Positions 10,801-22,934 of a stretch of 64,000 nucleotides of DNA are shown here, in pieces. The DNA is from Artemisia argyi (taxonomy: Eukaryota > Streptophyta > Magnoliopsida > Asterales > Asteraceae): NCBI GenBank assembly GCA_030686995.1, contig CM060691.1, forward strand, positions 92,321,743 to 92,385,742, given 5' to 3'. The translations under genes were made by a program, and so were the position numbers. How positions within the stretch are numbered: position 1 is the first letter of the stretch; the number at the start of each line of letters is the position of its first letter. Below the pieces are notes generated by a model that ran no database searches, had not been told where the DNA came from, and saw nothing but the letters and a program-made list of their open reading frames with translations.

Positions 10801-11869
10801 CTCCAGGATTCATTGACTTCGCAAAACCTGATTATGTTTATAAGTTAAAGAAAGCTTTATATGGACTCAAACAAGCTCCTAAGGCTAGGTATGATCGATT
10901 AAAAGCTTTTCTTATTAAACATAATTATTCCCTGGGAATTGTAGATAACACTCTTTTTACTAAAAAGAAATACCCAAATCTCATCATTGTTCAAATATAT
11001 GTTGACGACATTATATTTGGATCGACTTGTCAAGAAATGTGTGATGAATTTGCCAAAATCATGCATGATGAGTTTGAGATGAGTATGATGGGTGAACTAA
11101 ACTTCTTTCTAGGATTACAAATAAAAAAATTAGAAGATGGAATATTCTTTAACCAATCTAAGTACATTAAGGAAATGCTTAAGAAATTTGGCCTAGAAGA
11201 CTCAAAACCCATGAAAACTCCCATGTCTACGGAAGTGAACCTCCCAAAGGATGATGAAGGTGAGTCTATGGATAATACTAAGTATAGAGGAATAATAGGT
11301 GATTTACTATACTTAACGGCAAGTAGACCCGATATCATGTTTAGTGTCTGCCTTTGTGCCCGCTTTCAAGAGGATCCCAAAACCTCTCACCTAGAAGCAG
11401 TTAAGCGTATCTTCCGATACATTAAAGGCACTATACACTTAGGATTATGGTATCCTAAGGGATCCGGCATAGAAACCATCGTCTATGCAGATTCGGATCA
11501 TGCGGGAGACTACGTAGATAGAAAGAGCACTAGCGGTATTTGCACTTTTATGGGATGTTGTCTAACATCTTGGTTTTCAAAGAAGCAAACCGCTCTTGCT
11601 ATTTCTACCACCGAAGACGAATATGTAAGCGCTGGAAAGGCATGTCAACAAGCACTATGGATGAAACAAGCTCTCATAGACTATGGCATTAGGTTAGAAA
11701 ATGTTCCTATTATGTGCGATAACAAAGGTGCGATAGATTTAAGTAAGAATCCGGTTCAACACTCTAGGACTAAACATATAGAAATACGCCACCACTTCCT
11801 TAGGGATAATGTACAAAAAGGAAACATATCTATTGAAAAGGTTGCATCGGAAGATAACATTGCGGATAT
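7845..11869 (+). pseudogene. Copia element B gag-pol polyprotein, five in-frame stops
   Basis: All parts lie in one reading frame. Gag: residues 1-268 (UBN2 capsid, acidic [14 protein letters not shown] tract, decayed knuckle CFRSGSPNHLIVEC). Protease: DSGCSRHMTG near 8940. Integrase: zinc-binding LWHRRLGHANMQQ with later CDAC near 9310-9420, catalytic core LLHMDLFGP, RTDHGREF and SNGVVERKNRS (D, D, E present) to about 10060. RT: from 10527 with VDVKSAFLNG... and YVDD near 11000. RNase H: YADSDHAGD and the DEYVSA segment. Breaks are only nonsense codons: TGA 8649, TAA 9108, TGA 9579, TAG 10062, TGA 10506; no frameshift is needed. The context suggests CGA-to-TGA at 8649 and 9579 and TGG-to-TGA at 10506. 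The 3' end is cut by insertion of element D at 11870. Confidence 0.92.
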
Positions 11870-12358
11870 TGATGACGTATAGTCCATATTCGGGTCACGA
11901 ACCCGATTAATGAACATTACTAACTCCCAAGCCCACTATGAGTGGGCTATCATTACAATGATTTGGGCTACCATGCTAAAGGTTTGGGCTCACGAAAGCC
12001 CAAACCCAAATACATTATCTATGGTCTAGATAAGGATCTCTTATTTATGGGATAAAGATCCATAGACCGGATAGGCATTATACACCGAAGAGTGAGGAAC
12101 ACGAAATCTACAAGGATTTCGTGCCTATATAAAGAATATCATAATTATCATTAAAGGTACAATTTACAACCCTAACTCTTCTATACAACCCTAAAACCGA
12201 TTACTTACTCTCACGCTGGAGGATAATCGTGGGAGACAATCCCACGATAAGCCTAACGGTGTTTGTTTGCTTTCTTAGTGCGCAGGTCTCAAGCATTAAG
12301 ATCTGATTGGTACGAGAACAGGAACCCAAACAAGGAACGGCCAACTTTTGTATCAACA
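11870..12358 (+). repeat. 5' LTR of Gypsy element D (about 489 bp)
   Basis: It starts TGATGACGTATAGTCC directly after the B codons for NIADI and ends ...TTTTGTATCAACA just before the primer-binding site. A TATA box TATATAAA lies at 12126-12133. The exact 3' end could be 12355 (GTATCA) rather than 12358, since TGATG pairs better with ATCA. Confidence 0.82.
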
Positions 12359-12360
12359 AG

Positions 12361-12378
12361 TGGCGCCATCCGTGGGAC
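12361..12378 (+). other. Primer-binding site of element D
   Basis: TGGCGCCATCCGTGGGAC, immediately inside the 5' LTR. The TGGCGCC start is typical of Tat and Athila elements. The full pairing tRNA cannot be named safely because the match weakens after seven bases. Confidence 0.8.
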
Positions 12379-12396
12379 CCTACACTAAGAACTAGA

Positions 12397-13131
12397 ATGA
12401 CGAAGCACAAAAACTCAAGCCAGCGGACTCCACAATTGGAAAAAACACATGGTGACCCCCACAGGAGAAAACATCAAGATTCGACCTCTAGGCAGGCCTC
12501 TGGAATAACCAGTGCGCCTGGTCACCAAGAATCGGGCCCAACTCTAATTCTCCCAACGGTAGAATTGCCCACAGGGGCTACCCAGGCCACTACGGTGGCC
12601 CCAAGCGCTGAAGATCTTCAGCGCACTCTCTTCACTACTCCCCATCAAACGACACCCACTGTGGACAACATTGTGCCGCTATGCGCGCCTAATCGAGATA
12701 GGGGACCTAATGTAGAGACAGATATCCTCGCACTGGAAGAGGATGCGCCTGAGTTAATGCTAAGTAATTTTGTGTCTCAAAATTATGAAACTTTAATTAA
12801 CCTCATGCAAGAATAGACAAGAAGAAGATCAAGTCAGAGCCTGCAAGCCCGACTTAACTTTGACCCAGAATATGAAACATCCCCATCGCGCTACCGGAAG
12901 GAGGGGCGCGAAAAGGATAGCCGCAGACTTCCAGTATTTGCTAGAGTTGGAAGAACAGCTATAGATGGTACAACATCTGATTCAAAATACTCGGAGGAGT
13001 ATGAAGACAATGGAAGGCGTACCAATGTCCACGCTAGACTTAGTAATCGCAGGATACAAGATAGACTTGGATGGCAACGCTCACCAAGCGAGAGCTCTTC
13101 AAGGTCTGGAAGTAGAAGAATTCATGATAAA
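12397..13131 (+). pseudogene. Element D gag, N-terminal part
   Basis: The reading from the ATG at 12397 (MTKHKNSSQRTP) runs 140 residues to a TAG at 12814. It continues in the same frame as an Arg/Ser-rich region (NFDPEYETSPSRYRKEGRE, then SPSESSSRSGSRR) until solo LTR E at 13132. The ATG 90 bp upstream lies in the LTR and primer-binding site, so 12397 is the better start. The segment is low-complexity, with no domain until the capsid at 17160. The TAG and the E insertion both inactivate it. Confidence 0.7.
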
Positions 13132-16100
13132 TGATTGATGCTAAACAGTCAACCTTGAATTGACCAAGTCAATGGTCAACAAGGTCAAACTCCCTAGATC
13201 AATGCTCCGGGTAATATAAGGTATCACCGGGTCGTTAAATCCCGTTGAGGTGTGAATTGTAACTTTAACGTACTTGTGATCGGGTGATTATTCACAGAAA
13301 AGGGTTGTGATAAGAATTATTTGGAAATTATTGACAAATATAGCTTAGGAAAGCTACATGATTGATTACTGGAATTTAGATTACAAGGATTTGAGCTAAA
13401 ACCTAAAAACGTACGTTTTAATTAAAAACGTGCACAGACGAACGAAACAAAACGTACAACTGATGGACGGAAAGGGTTACAAGTGTGAAATTATTATTTT
13501 TACAATCCTAATGAATAAAAAAAAAATTTAAGAAAAAGAAAAACTATTTTTACACTATTTAATTATTAATTATTAATTAATTACTAATTATCTATTTATT
13601 ACTAATTAAACTAATTAGATTTATTAAAAATACTAAAAGGACTTAGAAAATTAAGAAAAATTTTATAAATCTAATTAACCATCACTGGAATCCTAAAAAA
13701 TTATAAAAAGTTTATTTTATGTATTTTTAAACTAATTTACAAATTATTAATCTAATTACTAATTAATTTCTAATTAAACTAATTAAATTATAAAAAATAG
13801 AAAATGGACAGTACAAATTCTAGAAAAAATTATAGAAATGTTTTAACTTAAATAAAAGCTAGAAAAATTATAAAAACTAGGTTATACTTTATAAAATCTA
13901 ATTATGCTATTTAATTACTTAATATTAATTAAAACTAAATTAAACTAAAATTAATTATAAAAACCACTAAAAGACAAAATAAAATTCTGGAAAATTTTCT
14001 AGAATTACTTTAACCTAAAAGAGAATTTATAAAAATATAAAAATGATATATTGTTTATAAATAAGCTAAAAAGAATATTAAAATGATAAATCCTATTAAA
14101 TAGAAACTATCACTATAATTAAAGTTGATTTTTTTGGTTTTTTTCTTTTTCCAAACTAATTATACACTAAAAACAAAAACTTTTTCTGAAAACACTTTTA
14201 ATGTAACCAAGGAATAAGCACTTTGAGTGCTTATTGATCCCCACAGTTGACTTTTGTTGACTGTGGAAGGATTTTAGCTCAAATAGAGTGATGTGGGGTC
14301 CACAATGATGAATAATGGTCTCTCTGAGTTAAATGTACTTGAATAAGCAAGAATCAACCAGTTAAGTGCCTTGAATAAGCCACTTATCACAAATAAGCAG
14401 TTTGCTTATTGTGTTTCTGAGTCAGACTAGGGACAAAGTTTAGGAGTCAATCCAGATGGGGTCCACATGTCTTGAGGTCAAAATAATGGTCAATAGGTCA
14501 ACCCTGGTAGGAGGGGGGTTGGGAGAACCCAAGGTTAAGTTGTGGGACCCACTGGGGTACCCACAAAATACTACCAAAGGTGACTGAGTGGAACTGAGCT
14601 GCTGAGACAGAGCAGGGTCCTTACCCTGCAGTTCACTTCCTAGGCCAATTTGGTCCAAGTAAAAAAATCACAAAATTATGAAAATTGTGGAAATCTAAAG
14701 TTCAGGTGGTAGAGTAAACACTCAACAAGTTTCAGGTTCTAATTCACAACACACAAATCATGAAAAATCATGCCATTTTGGCAAAAATCTGACTTTACAC
14801 CTTTTGACTTTTTCAAATAACTAACACAGTTGACTTTTATGAACTTTTATTCCACTTTATGAACTGAAAAAAGTTATTTAAGCTGAAATGGAACCAAAAT
14901 AAGCTACATGAACCATTTATACACCTAAATTATGAATTCATACTCTCTAATCTCAACAGATGATTACTTAAGACAGATTAAAGATCAAATTGACTTTTTA
15001 GGCTATCAACTAGTGTTTTAATGACTTATATGATCTATTTTATACTAAGTTACCATGCAGCAATCAAAAGTTACAACAATAACACAGGTTTACACTAAGC
15101 AATAAACCAATCCAAACACTACTTAAATCCAACTGTTTCACTAAAATTTGATGCAATCCACTACCAACTACCAATTTATTGATCAAACTAGTTACAATAA
15201 CTAAAAATGAAGCTGAATGAACAATCTAATGCAACTATAACTACTCTATACTCAGAATCAAAAGATATGCAAGTTTAGCAAGAAAAATGAACAGAACATA
15301 CCAAATTATTTACTCCAGCATGAACAGGAGTGATTCACTATGCTTGCCTATCTTTAAGATAGGCAGAGATCTTCCCTTGCTATCTCAGCTTATCCAATTC
15401 ACCAAGAAATAAGCTCCTTTGACCTGCATTGACTTTTTTGATATTTTTTTCATTTTTTATACTAGATTGGATTTTAAGGTCTCTAAAAGCTTTAAGAAGC
15501 TTTCTGGGAGCTTAAGTGTGCCTAGTAGTCCTTGATATCAGATAGAGGCATTAATCAAACTTTTTAGAAATTATTGTACTAGGAGTAAATTGCATAACAT
15601 GAAAAAGTTGCTGAAACTTGAATATTATAACTTGAAAAAGAGTTGGATTACAACAAGAAACCTTAATACAATACTTAAAAGGAGAAAATTACACTAAGAT
15701 TGCTTCTAATAATAAAAACGACATGAATTTAAACTAAAAAAAACTAACTAGTCTTCACATCTTCTCTTTCTTTTTATATGAGACCACTAGGGTTTTGAAA
15801 CCCTACTGAGCAAATCCCACACTAGTTTTGAGCCATTGGATGAAGGGGCTGCAATCTTGGCCGTTTAAATTCTTGGCGCCAAACTTTTTTTTGGAGTTTT
15901 CTTGTATTATTTGAGGCCAGAGGTGGTAAACTTGGACTGGAGTGCTTGTTTGGTTAGGCAGAGGAGTTGGAGTGTTGCAGGAGTGATAGTAGGGGTGATG
16001 ATGGGGGGGGGGGGTTGGCTGGTAGCAGGGAGTGAGTGGGGTGAGGTGGATGGTGATGGTTGACCGGGTCAAAGAGGGAGGGGTTATATTATTAAACGGG

Positions 16101-16897
16101 GTGGAGTTATATTAGAGTGGTGGGCTGAGGAGTTGGATGGGCCAAGGGAAGAGGTGATGGAGTGGGCTGGAAGGTGAGTGGGTTTGGAATTGGTTTTGGG
16201 TTTAAAATAATTAAGGGTCCGGTTGGTGTGGTAATATAGCACAAGGACCATATTTGCAATTTAATCAAAACCAAGGGCTGAAAGTGTAATTTGCCAAAAG
16301 TAACCATAAGGATCAAACCTGCCAATCACCAATATTTCAAAAACCATTTTTTTTTGCATTTTCATTTTTCAAAATTTCCCGGGGACCAAATTTGTAAATT
16401 TCCAAACCTCGGGGACTAAACTTGCAATTTTCTGAAAATTTCACCCAAGGACTATCTATGATACATTTTGATTTTCCAAGGGCAAAAAATGATTTTCCAT
16501 CCAAAAATCTCCCACCAGGGACCAAATCTGCCAAAATCTGAAGTTCATGGGCCTTTTATGTCAATTTTGGATTTTGAGGGGTAAAAGTGTAATTTTCTCA
16601 AACTTTTTCACCCAAGGACTTATTTTGACAATTTTTGACTTTTCTTTGCCTTGGGTTGACTTTTCTTTCATTTTAAACTTCTAGGGACTAGTTTTGCCAA
16701 ATTTTGAAACTTGAGGGACTGAAACTGCCAATTGTGCAAACTTTGTTCATTTTTCATTTGTTTTTAAACATTTTGCATCTAAAACATATAAAACACACTT
16801 TTGGGATAAATTGTGTATTTTGATGCGTTTTTGGGTGTTTTTGGATGTTTTGGCAGTCCAGATACGATAAAAATGATGAGTGTTTGAGCACTCATCA
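13132..16897 (-). mobile_element. Solo LTR E, Athila-like, 3766 bp, TSD ATAAA
   Basis: It is flanked by ATAAA on both sides (13127-13131 and 16898-16902) and interrupts the gag of element D. On the minus strand it starts TGATGAGTGCTCAAACACTC and ends GCATCAATCA. The end hairpin (TGATGAGTG...CACTCATCA) and the inner text (CATTTTGCATCTAAAACATA) recur in the LTRs of element F at 46745-50266 and 42852-46459. It contains no element protein. ORFs inside are chance readings. Confidence 0.93.
16200..16760 (-). repeat. Degenerate 'GGGACTAAATTTGCAA' repeats in LTR E
   Basis: About a dozen imperfect units of roughly 30-45 bp are visible, each with a core like GGGACTAAACTTGCAATTT or GGGACCAAATCTGCCAAA. 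The same kind of array lies at the same place in the two related LTRs (about 45890-46390 and 49780-50110). Unit number and divergence are estimated by eye. Confidence 0.7.
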
Positions 16898-16902
16898 ATA
16901 AA

Positions 16903-18515
16903 CTTGGGAGACGAACTCCCCCAAGTGAAAGCCCCCCAAGCTCAGACTCAGAGGAAAAATGGCGCAAGCGCCGCAGAAGGGGCAACTCCTCCTCAAGTGA
17001 CTCCTCGGACAACGAGGACAAAGAGACAGGACACTGGAAGTCCAGGGGAAGACACCGCGAGGAAGAAGATGAAGATATATCTCTTCCTTGGCGCCGCCAA
17101 AAGGTTGACGCATTCACGCGGCGCATCAACGATTATTCGGATGCCAAGAGAAGGCGCATGCCCACCAATGTTAAAACATATGATGGAACGGGTGATCCCA
17201 ATGACCACCTAAAATTTTTTGAATCCGCTGCTACTATCAAAAATTGGCCACAACCTGTGTGGTGCCATATGTTTAACTCCACGTTAGTAGGGAATACGCG
17301 AACTTGGTTTAGCAAGCTTCCACGAAGAAGCATAAACAGGTTTGAAGAGTTGCGAAAAGCATTCCGCTTAAACTTCACTCAAAGAAAGAAGTGCGCCAAG
17401 AACCCTGTTGAAGTGGCCAGAGTAAAACAGCGCCAAGGGGAATCCACAAGTGCTTAAGGAGACTGAATGATAAGGTTCCCCAAACCTTTGATGAACTGAT
17501 GAAGCGCACTAGATCCTTTATCCAAGGGGAAGCAGTTGCTGCGGATAGCAAGAAAGGTTACTCAACCTATAGGCCACAAGAACAGCCTAGGAGACAATCC
17601 AATGACCAGAGTAACAGCCGTAGTAGGAACTACCGCAATCAAGGAAGTGGACGGGATAACGACAAATACACTCCACTCACGGAGACCCCAAAGGAGATAT
17701 TCGCAACAGAAGGAGAAAACTTCCCGAAACCTCCACCAATGCGCACCCCAGAAGATAGGTGCGTAGGAAGTGGATACTGCGAGTACCATGGACAAAAGGG
17801 TCACATTACCAACGAATGTGTCCAGTTGCGCCAACTAATCGACAAATTAGTGAAAGAAGGTAAAATGGATCACCTTGTTAAAAACATAAAAGAAGGGAAG
17901 GACAGACAGAAGAATGGGGGCAAAAAAGAGACACCCAAAGACAAGGCGGACACAATCTACATGATACAATCATGGCAACGAAAGACGAGACAAAAAGTCA
18001 GCCAAAAGTTTTCCTATGGGAGTGAAATCTCTTTTCCCACTCTGGTTGCGGACAACGCAGTAGTGGAACCGCTCACCATTGAAATACATACGGGGGGTCA
18101 CGATATCCACCGCATGTATGTTGATGGAGGAGCATCCGCATATATTATGTACGAACATTGTTTCAAGAGGCTGCCCCCTAAGATACGATGTCCGTTAATT
18201 CCGGCCACGACGTTGCTGACTTGCTTCATAGGAGAGAAGATATGGCTCATGGGGCAATTACGCCTACTTGTGATCATTGGTAATGAACAACATTCTACAG
18301 CATCTTGGATGAACTTTATGGTAATCAAATCTCCCTCGCCGTACAACGGCATTATTGGAAGACCTGTAATATCATCCATGTGTGCTATACCATCTACAGC
18401 GCATGGGATGCTCAAATTCCCAGTAGAAGGAGGTATTGTCACCCTCTACAATACCACTGTGTCACCTAAAGAATGCAACACAGTAACCAGTGAAGTGGAG
18501 GATGTTCCAGAATAG
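16903..18515 (+). pseudogene. Element D gag C-terminal part and protease
   Basis: After the E insertion gag resumes (LGRRTPPSESPPSSDSEEKW). The capsid region starts near 17160 (KTYDGTGDPNDHLKFF, with TWFSKLP), of retrotransposon-gag type. A frameshift near 17450 moves the reading to 17499. The next part holds a zinc-knuckle-like CEYHGQKGHITNEC near 17780, a basic linker, and the aspartic protease with VDGGASAYIM near 18120 and IIGRP near 18350 (second loop). Protease cuts the polyprotein after particle assembly. The TAG at 18513 separates protease from RT. Confidence 0.85.
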
Positions 18516-18527
18516 CGCGCATCAAAA

Positions 18528-19487
18528 GTGTCAAATCTAAAGGTCGCAATTCACCCTGACTACCCAGATCAACAAGTATCAATTGGAGGCTCGTTGTCTA
18601 ACAAAGGCAAAGCAGCTGTGTGCGCACTCCTGCAAAAGAACATAGATATCTTTGCATGGGAACCAAAGCACATGACTGGAGTGCTACGATCTATCACGGA
18701 GCACAAGCTAAAAATTCGACAAGGATATCCTCTAATACGGCAGAAAAAGCGCGGCCAGGCTCCAGATCGTGCAAAAGCCATTATGGAGGAAGTACACAAG
18801 CTTGTAGACGCAGGCATCATGCGGGAGGTCTACTACCATGACTGGCTCTCTAACCCAGTAATGGTAAAAAAGAGCGATGGCAGTTGGAGAATGTGCGTGG
18901 ACTTAACTGATCTTAACAAAGCATGTCCATAGGACTGTTACCCTCTACAAGAGATAGACTGGAAGGTAGAATCTTTGTGCGGGTACCCCTTTAAATGTTT
19001 CCTAGACGCATACAAAGGATACCATCAAATTCAGATGGCTGAGGAAGACGTAGAGGAAACAACCTTCCACACAAGTCAAGGGGTCTATTGCTATACAAAA
19101 ATGACTTTTGGCCTAAAGAATGCGGGAGCAACATACCAGCGGTTGGTGGACAATGCGTTTGAAAAACAAGTAGGTCGCAACCTGGAAGTTTATGTCGATG
19201 ACCTTGTTATTAAGAGTCATACCGAAGAAGAATTGGTGCGCGACATTGAGGAAACATTCAAAACACTGGGAAGGATCAACATGAAGTTAAATCCCAAGAA
19301 GTGTACTTTTGGCGCTACAGAAGGCATGTTTCTTGGGTATTTGATAGAACCTAATGGCATTAAACCCTGCCCAGAAAAAAACAAAAGCTGTCATCGAACT
19401 CCCCTCACCAAGCACACTGAAAGAAGTCCCGTCATTAAACGGAAAATTAGCTGGGCTAAATCGATTCTTGTCCAAATCAGCAGATAA
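18528..19487 (+). pseudogene. Element D reverse transcriptase
   Basis: RT of Gypsy type. It has WRMCVDLTDLNKACP near 18890, FLDAYKGYHQI near 19000, the TFGLKNAGATYQR primer-grip segment near 19110, and the catalytic YVDD at about 19193. Then come the KCTFG... and GYLI thumb segments. An in-frame TAG at 18930 follows the LNKACP block, and the reading shifts frame after 19370. RT copies the element RNA into cDNA in the cytoplasmic particle. The catalytic residues are present, but the gene is broken. Confidence 0.88.
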
Positions 19488-20578
19488 GTCACTCCCTCTC
19501 TTTAAGACACTCACGAAGTGCACAAAAAAAGGGAGACTTTCGTTGGACTGCGGAAGCAGAAGAAGCTTTTCAGCAGCTCAAGCAACATATAGCAGCATTT
19601 CCCAAACTTGTCGCACCCCGACCAGGGGAAGAACTGATCATGTACTTGTCGGCAACTCATGGAGCAGTCAGCGCGGTGTTATTAACATATAGGAACTCCG
19701 TTCAAACACCAATATACTTTGTAAGCAAAGCGCTCAAGAAGACAAAGACTAACTACACTGCCATGGAAAAGCTGGTCCTAGCTCTAGTATTCTCAGCTAA
19801 AAGACAGCGCAGATACTTTCAAGCACACCCAATAGCTGTAATTACGAACCAACCCATCAAGCAAGTTATCTCTAAACCTGATGCATCGGGACGGCTACAA
19901 AAATGGAGTGTGTTATTGAGCGAGCATAACATTTCTTATAGACCACGCACTGCGATTAAGGGGCAGATATTAGCCGACTTCATTATTGAGAAGCCAGATA
20001 CCGATATTCCACCTTCAACAAGCAAGGTAGAATTAAAAGAACCATGGGTTCTATTCACGGACGGATCTTCGTGCGTGGATGGGTCAAGCGCAGGCCTTAT
20101 CCTCACTAGCCCAGACGGAATGGAATTCACTTACGCACTGCGTTTTGAATTCACAGCCACAAATAATGAGGCAGAATATGAGGCCTTACTTGCTGGATTA
20201 CGCATTGCAACTCAAATGGGTGTACACAACCTAGAAGCAAATGTTGACTCCCGGTTAGTAGCCAACCACGTGTTAGGCGAATATGTGGCTAAGGAGGACA
20301 ATATGATCCAATACCTCGACAAAACCAAGTCTCTGATCCAGAATTTCGACAGGTTCACCATCAAACAAGTTCCTAAAGGAGAAAACAGAAAAGCAGATGC
20401 GCCGAGCAAGGTTGCATCTACAAGTTTTGCGCACCTGTCAAAACAGGTATTGGTGGAAACCTTGAAGAACAAATCAATCTCGGAGATGGAAATATCCACG
20501 GTGATAGAAGAACATGATCCTACGTGGATGACACCTATCATCAAATACATAAGCAAAGGGATGTTACCCCAGGAATAG
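19488..20578 (+). pseudogene. Element D RNase H and additional RNase H (Tat hallmark)
   Basis: The first, degenerate RNase H spans about 19500-20000 (KTNYTAMEKLVLALVFSAKR, then SGRLQKWSVLLSEHNI). Its start is in another frame until 19640. A second RNase H follows from about 20040: LFTDGSSCVDGSSAG (first Asp), ATNNEAEYEALLAGL (Glu), and NVDSRLVANHV (second Asp). Tat-group elements carry this second domain after the first. A short linker leads to the stop at 20576. Confidence 0.88.
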
Positions 20579-21676
20579 AAGGACGCTCGTAGGATACGGC
20601 GCACATCGCAGAAGTTCGAACTCCGAGACGGTATCCTCTATCGACGTTCATTCCTTCAACCATGGCTTCGGTGCGTCGAACCTCTTCAGGCAGATTACGT
20701 ACTCTGAGAGATCCACGCTGGTTCATGCAATATGCACTCAGGACCACGGTCTGTTGTGGCACGAGCCTTGCGGTCAGGATACTATTGGCCTACTATGCAC
20801 CGCGATGCGTGGGATATGATAAAGAAGTGCAGCGACTGCCAAGTCCACAGGCCCATCCCGCGCCGACCACAACAAGAGCTGACACCCATCACCTCACCAT
20901 GGCCATTCTATAAATGGGGCATTGATATTGCAGGCCCCTTTCCAGTTGCAGCGGGGGGACTAAAATTCCTCATAGTGACCATAGATTATTTCACTAAGTG
21001 GATTGAGACAAAAGCAGTGGTAAGTATCACAGGAAACCAAGTCAAACGCTTCGTTTGGGACAACATTGTATGCCGCTTTGGCCTACCTGAAGAAATCATT
21101 TCAGATAACGGAAAACAATTCCGTGATAATCCGTTCAAAGATTGGTGCGCGCAGCTGAATATTGCACAACATTTCGCGTCAGTCAAACACCCACAAACCA
21201 ATGGTCTGGTTGAACGCGCGAACCGTGGCCTGGGAGAAGGAATAAAAGTGCGCCTGGACAAACATAAAGGCATATGGGTGGATGAATTATCGCATGTTTT
21301 ATGGGTGCACCGCACTACAATCAAAACTAGCACTAGAGATACACCATTTTCTCTTGTCTATGGGACTGTTATACCAGCAGAAATTGGAATGCCAACCATT
21401 CGCACGGCGGAAGTCAATGTCGCAATAAATGACGACGAGCGACGCATAGACTTGGATCTATTAGAAGAAAGACGCGAACGCGCAGCCATACGCGAAGCAA
21501 GGGCCAAGTCAAAGATGAAGAAGTACTATGATGCAAAAGTCAGAAACACTTCTTTCAGGCCAGGAGACTTTGTGTATCGTGCCAATGATGCAAGCCACGC
21601 AGAAGACACGGGCAAGCTTGGACCCAAATGGGAAGAACCCTATGAGGTCACAGAAGCATTAGGCAACGACGCATAA
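20579..21676 (+). pseudogene. Element D integrase
   Basis: The zinc-binding region is partly frame-shifted before 20732 (CSDCQVHRP near 20830). The catalytic core follows: GIDIAGPFPVA (first Asp, near 20920), the IISDNGKQF segment (second Asp, near 21100), and HPQTNGLVERANR (Glu, near 21190). The C-terminal part has RPGDFVYR and GKLGPKWEEPYEV. Integrase joins cDNA to the host chromosome. All three catalytic residues are visible. The open reading ends at 21676, the normal end of pol in this group. Confidence 0.88.
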
Positions 21677-22474
21677 AAGCTGCGTGATATGAAAGGCCAT
21701 GAGTTAGCACGCACTTGGAATATTTGCAATCTCAAGAGATGCTATCTTTAGAAAAGGCTACGACCTACACACCGACATCTCTGCACCTTAGTAAAGTGCC
21801 TAATAAATGTCCGTGTATTTACATTTTCTTTTTTTTAAGGGAATTGTCTTTTATTTTCAAAAGCTTGCAAGAATCAATAAAACGTTGTGGTTTCTAGCTA
21901 ACTCTACAACACATTTAACTTTATTGCTTACATTTTTATTTATGTCTCAATATTGTTACTTTATATTTTTGCCTACATGGCGTGCATGCACTTATTAAGA
22001 CTCACGATTGCAGAAAGGATGAGTAAACCTACTAAATAACTCGTTGAGTAAGAGGGTTGCAAACCCATCAACATTGGATCACACATCCTTGCTAAACACC
22101 TTACTATCAAGACGTTGAAGTAATTTTAATACGCATCCCACGAAGGACACGCAATAACGCACACTGTGCGCGTTTAGCAATTGAGGGGCCAGGACTCTTG
22201 GTTCCTTGATATGGTATTTGCAGCACGCTGCAAGTCTATCCATACACTTATGAATTTTTATTCACATATATTTGTTATGTTATGAACTTAATACAAATTT
22301 TCCTAAGTACGTTTTTGGTTCAATTTGACTCTTGGAAAGTCTTTCACAAAAAAGACAAATAATCTAAGTACAAAATGATACAAACAAGACGTACAAAAGT
22401 TAGTATTATTATTCACTAAAACCACGAGTTTACACAAGTTACAAAATCAATGTATACAAAAAAGATGATACTAT
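21677..22474 (+). other. Element D 3' non-coding region
   Basis: No long ORF. Long post-integrase regions are usual in Tat elements. It has short GC-rich stretches with repeated GCGC words (CACACTGTGCGCGTT near 22160). No polypurine tract or 3' LTR was found after it. Confidence 0.6.
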
Positions 22475-22660
22475 CTACATACTGCGAGCGCGCCTATGTC
22501 CTGAGCTACTAGCTGTAGACGCTACTTGCCCAGCCTCATCAAGCCTTCTCAGCAAGCTGCTGTCCTCCTGCGACAGAGTCGGCACCCTAACAGGAATCTC
22601 ATATACATTGTTATCCCTTCAACAAAGGAAGCATCGACTTCGGCGAAAATTCTATCCATT
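22475..22660 (-). pseudogene. Short antisense reading in element D 3' region
   Basis: On the minus strand an open stretch ends VASTASSSGHRRARSM then TAG (22477-22475). Upstream it reads VPTLSQEDSSLLRRLDEAGQ and, after a one-base shift near 22603, DRIFAEVDASFVEGIT. Some Tat elements carry an antisense gene between integrase and 3' LTR. Position and orientation fit such a gene, but the fragment is too short to recognise a family. The reading is more protein-like (Arg-rich C terminus, acidic middle) than the AT-rich surroundings. Confidence 0.4.
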
Positions 22661-22934
22661 ATGTTTCTTAATAGACATATTGTGATCCATCATCTTCGCC
22701 TTGGTAAGATTGTTCATTGAGGAACGTCTTAACTAAGAAAGTCTTCTACGTTAACTATTCCATCAATGCGTTCACAAAATCTCTTGAATGTGAAGCATTC
22801 ATAATTCCTAGGCTTAGTCAAAGACTCATAAGACCTAAAACCTTAGTTTTGAACATTAGGATAAAACCACAAAAATCAAGACAATTTCTTTTTGAGTTTC
22901 TCCATGCAGCTCCCACGGCACCTTCAGACCATAC

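Larger units (their letters stand above)
11870..22700 (+). mobile_element. Gypsy/Tat LTR retrotransposon D, 3' LTR missing
   Basis: 5' LTR 11870-12358, primer-binding site 12361, gag (split by solo LTR E), protease, RT, RNase H, a second RNase H, integrase ending 21676, then a long 3' non-coding region with a short antisense reading. The extra RNase H after the normal one marks the Tat group. Nothing like the 5' LTR recurs on the right, so the 3' LTR was lost where element C sequence begins; the right boundary is approximate. D is inserted in the RNase H of Copia B. Confidence 0.88.

Noticed and set aside
16779..17212. Several ORFs on both strands at the E/D junction
   Set aside because: The true gag frame of D runs through here; the others are shadows or cross the LTR boundary.
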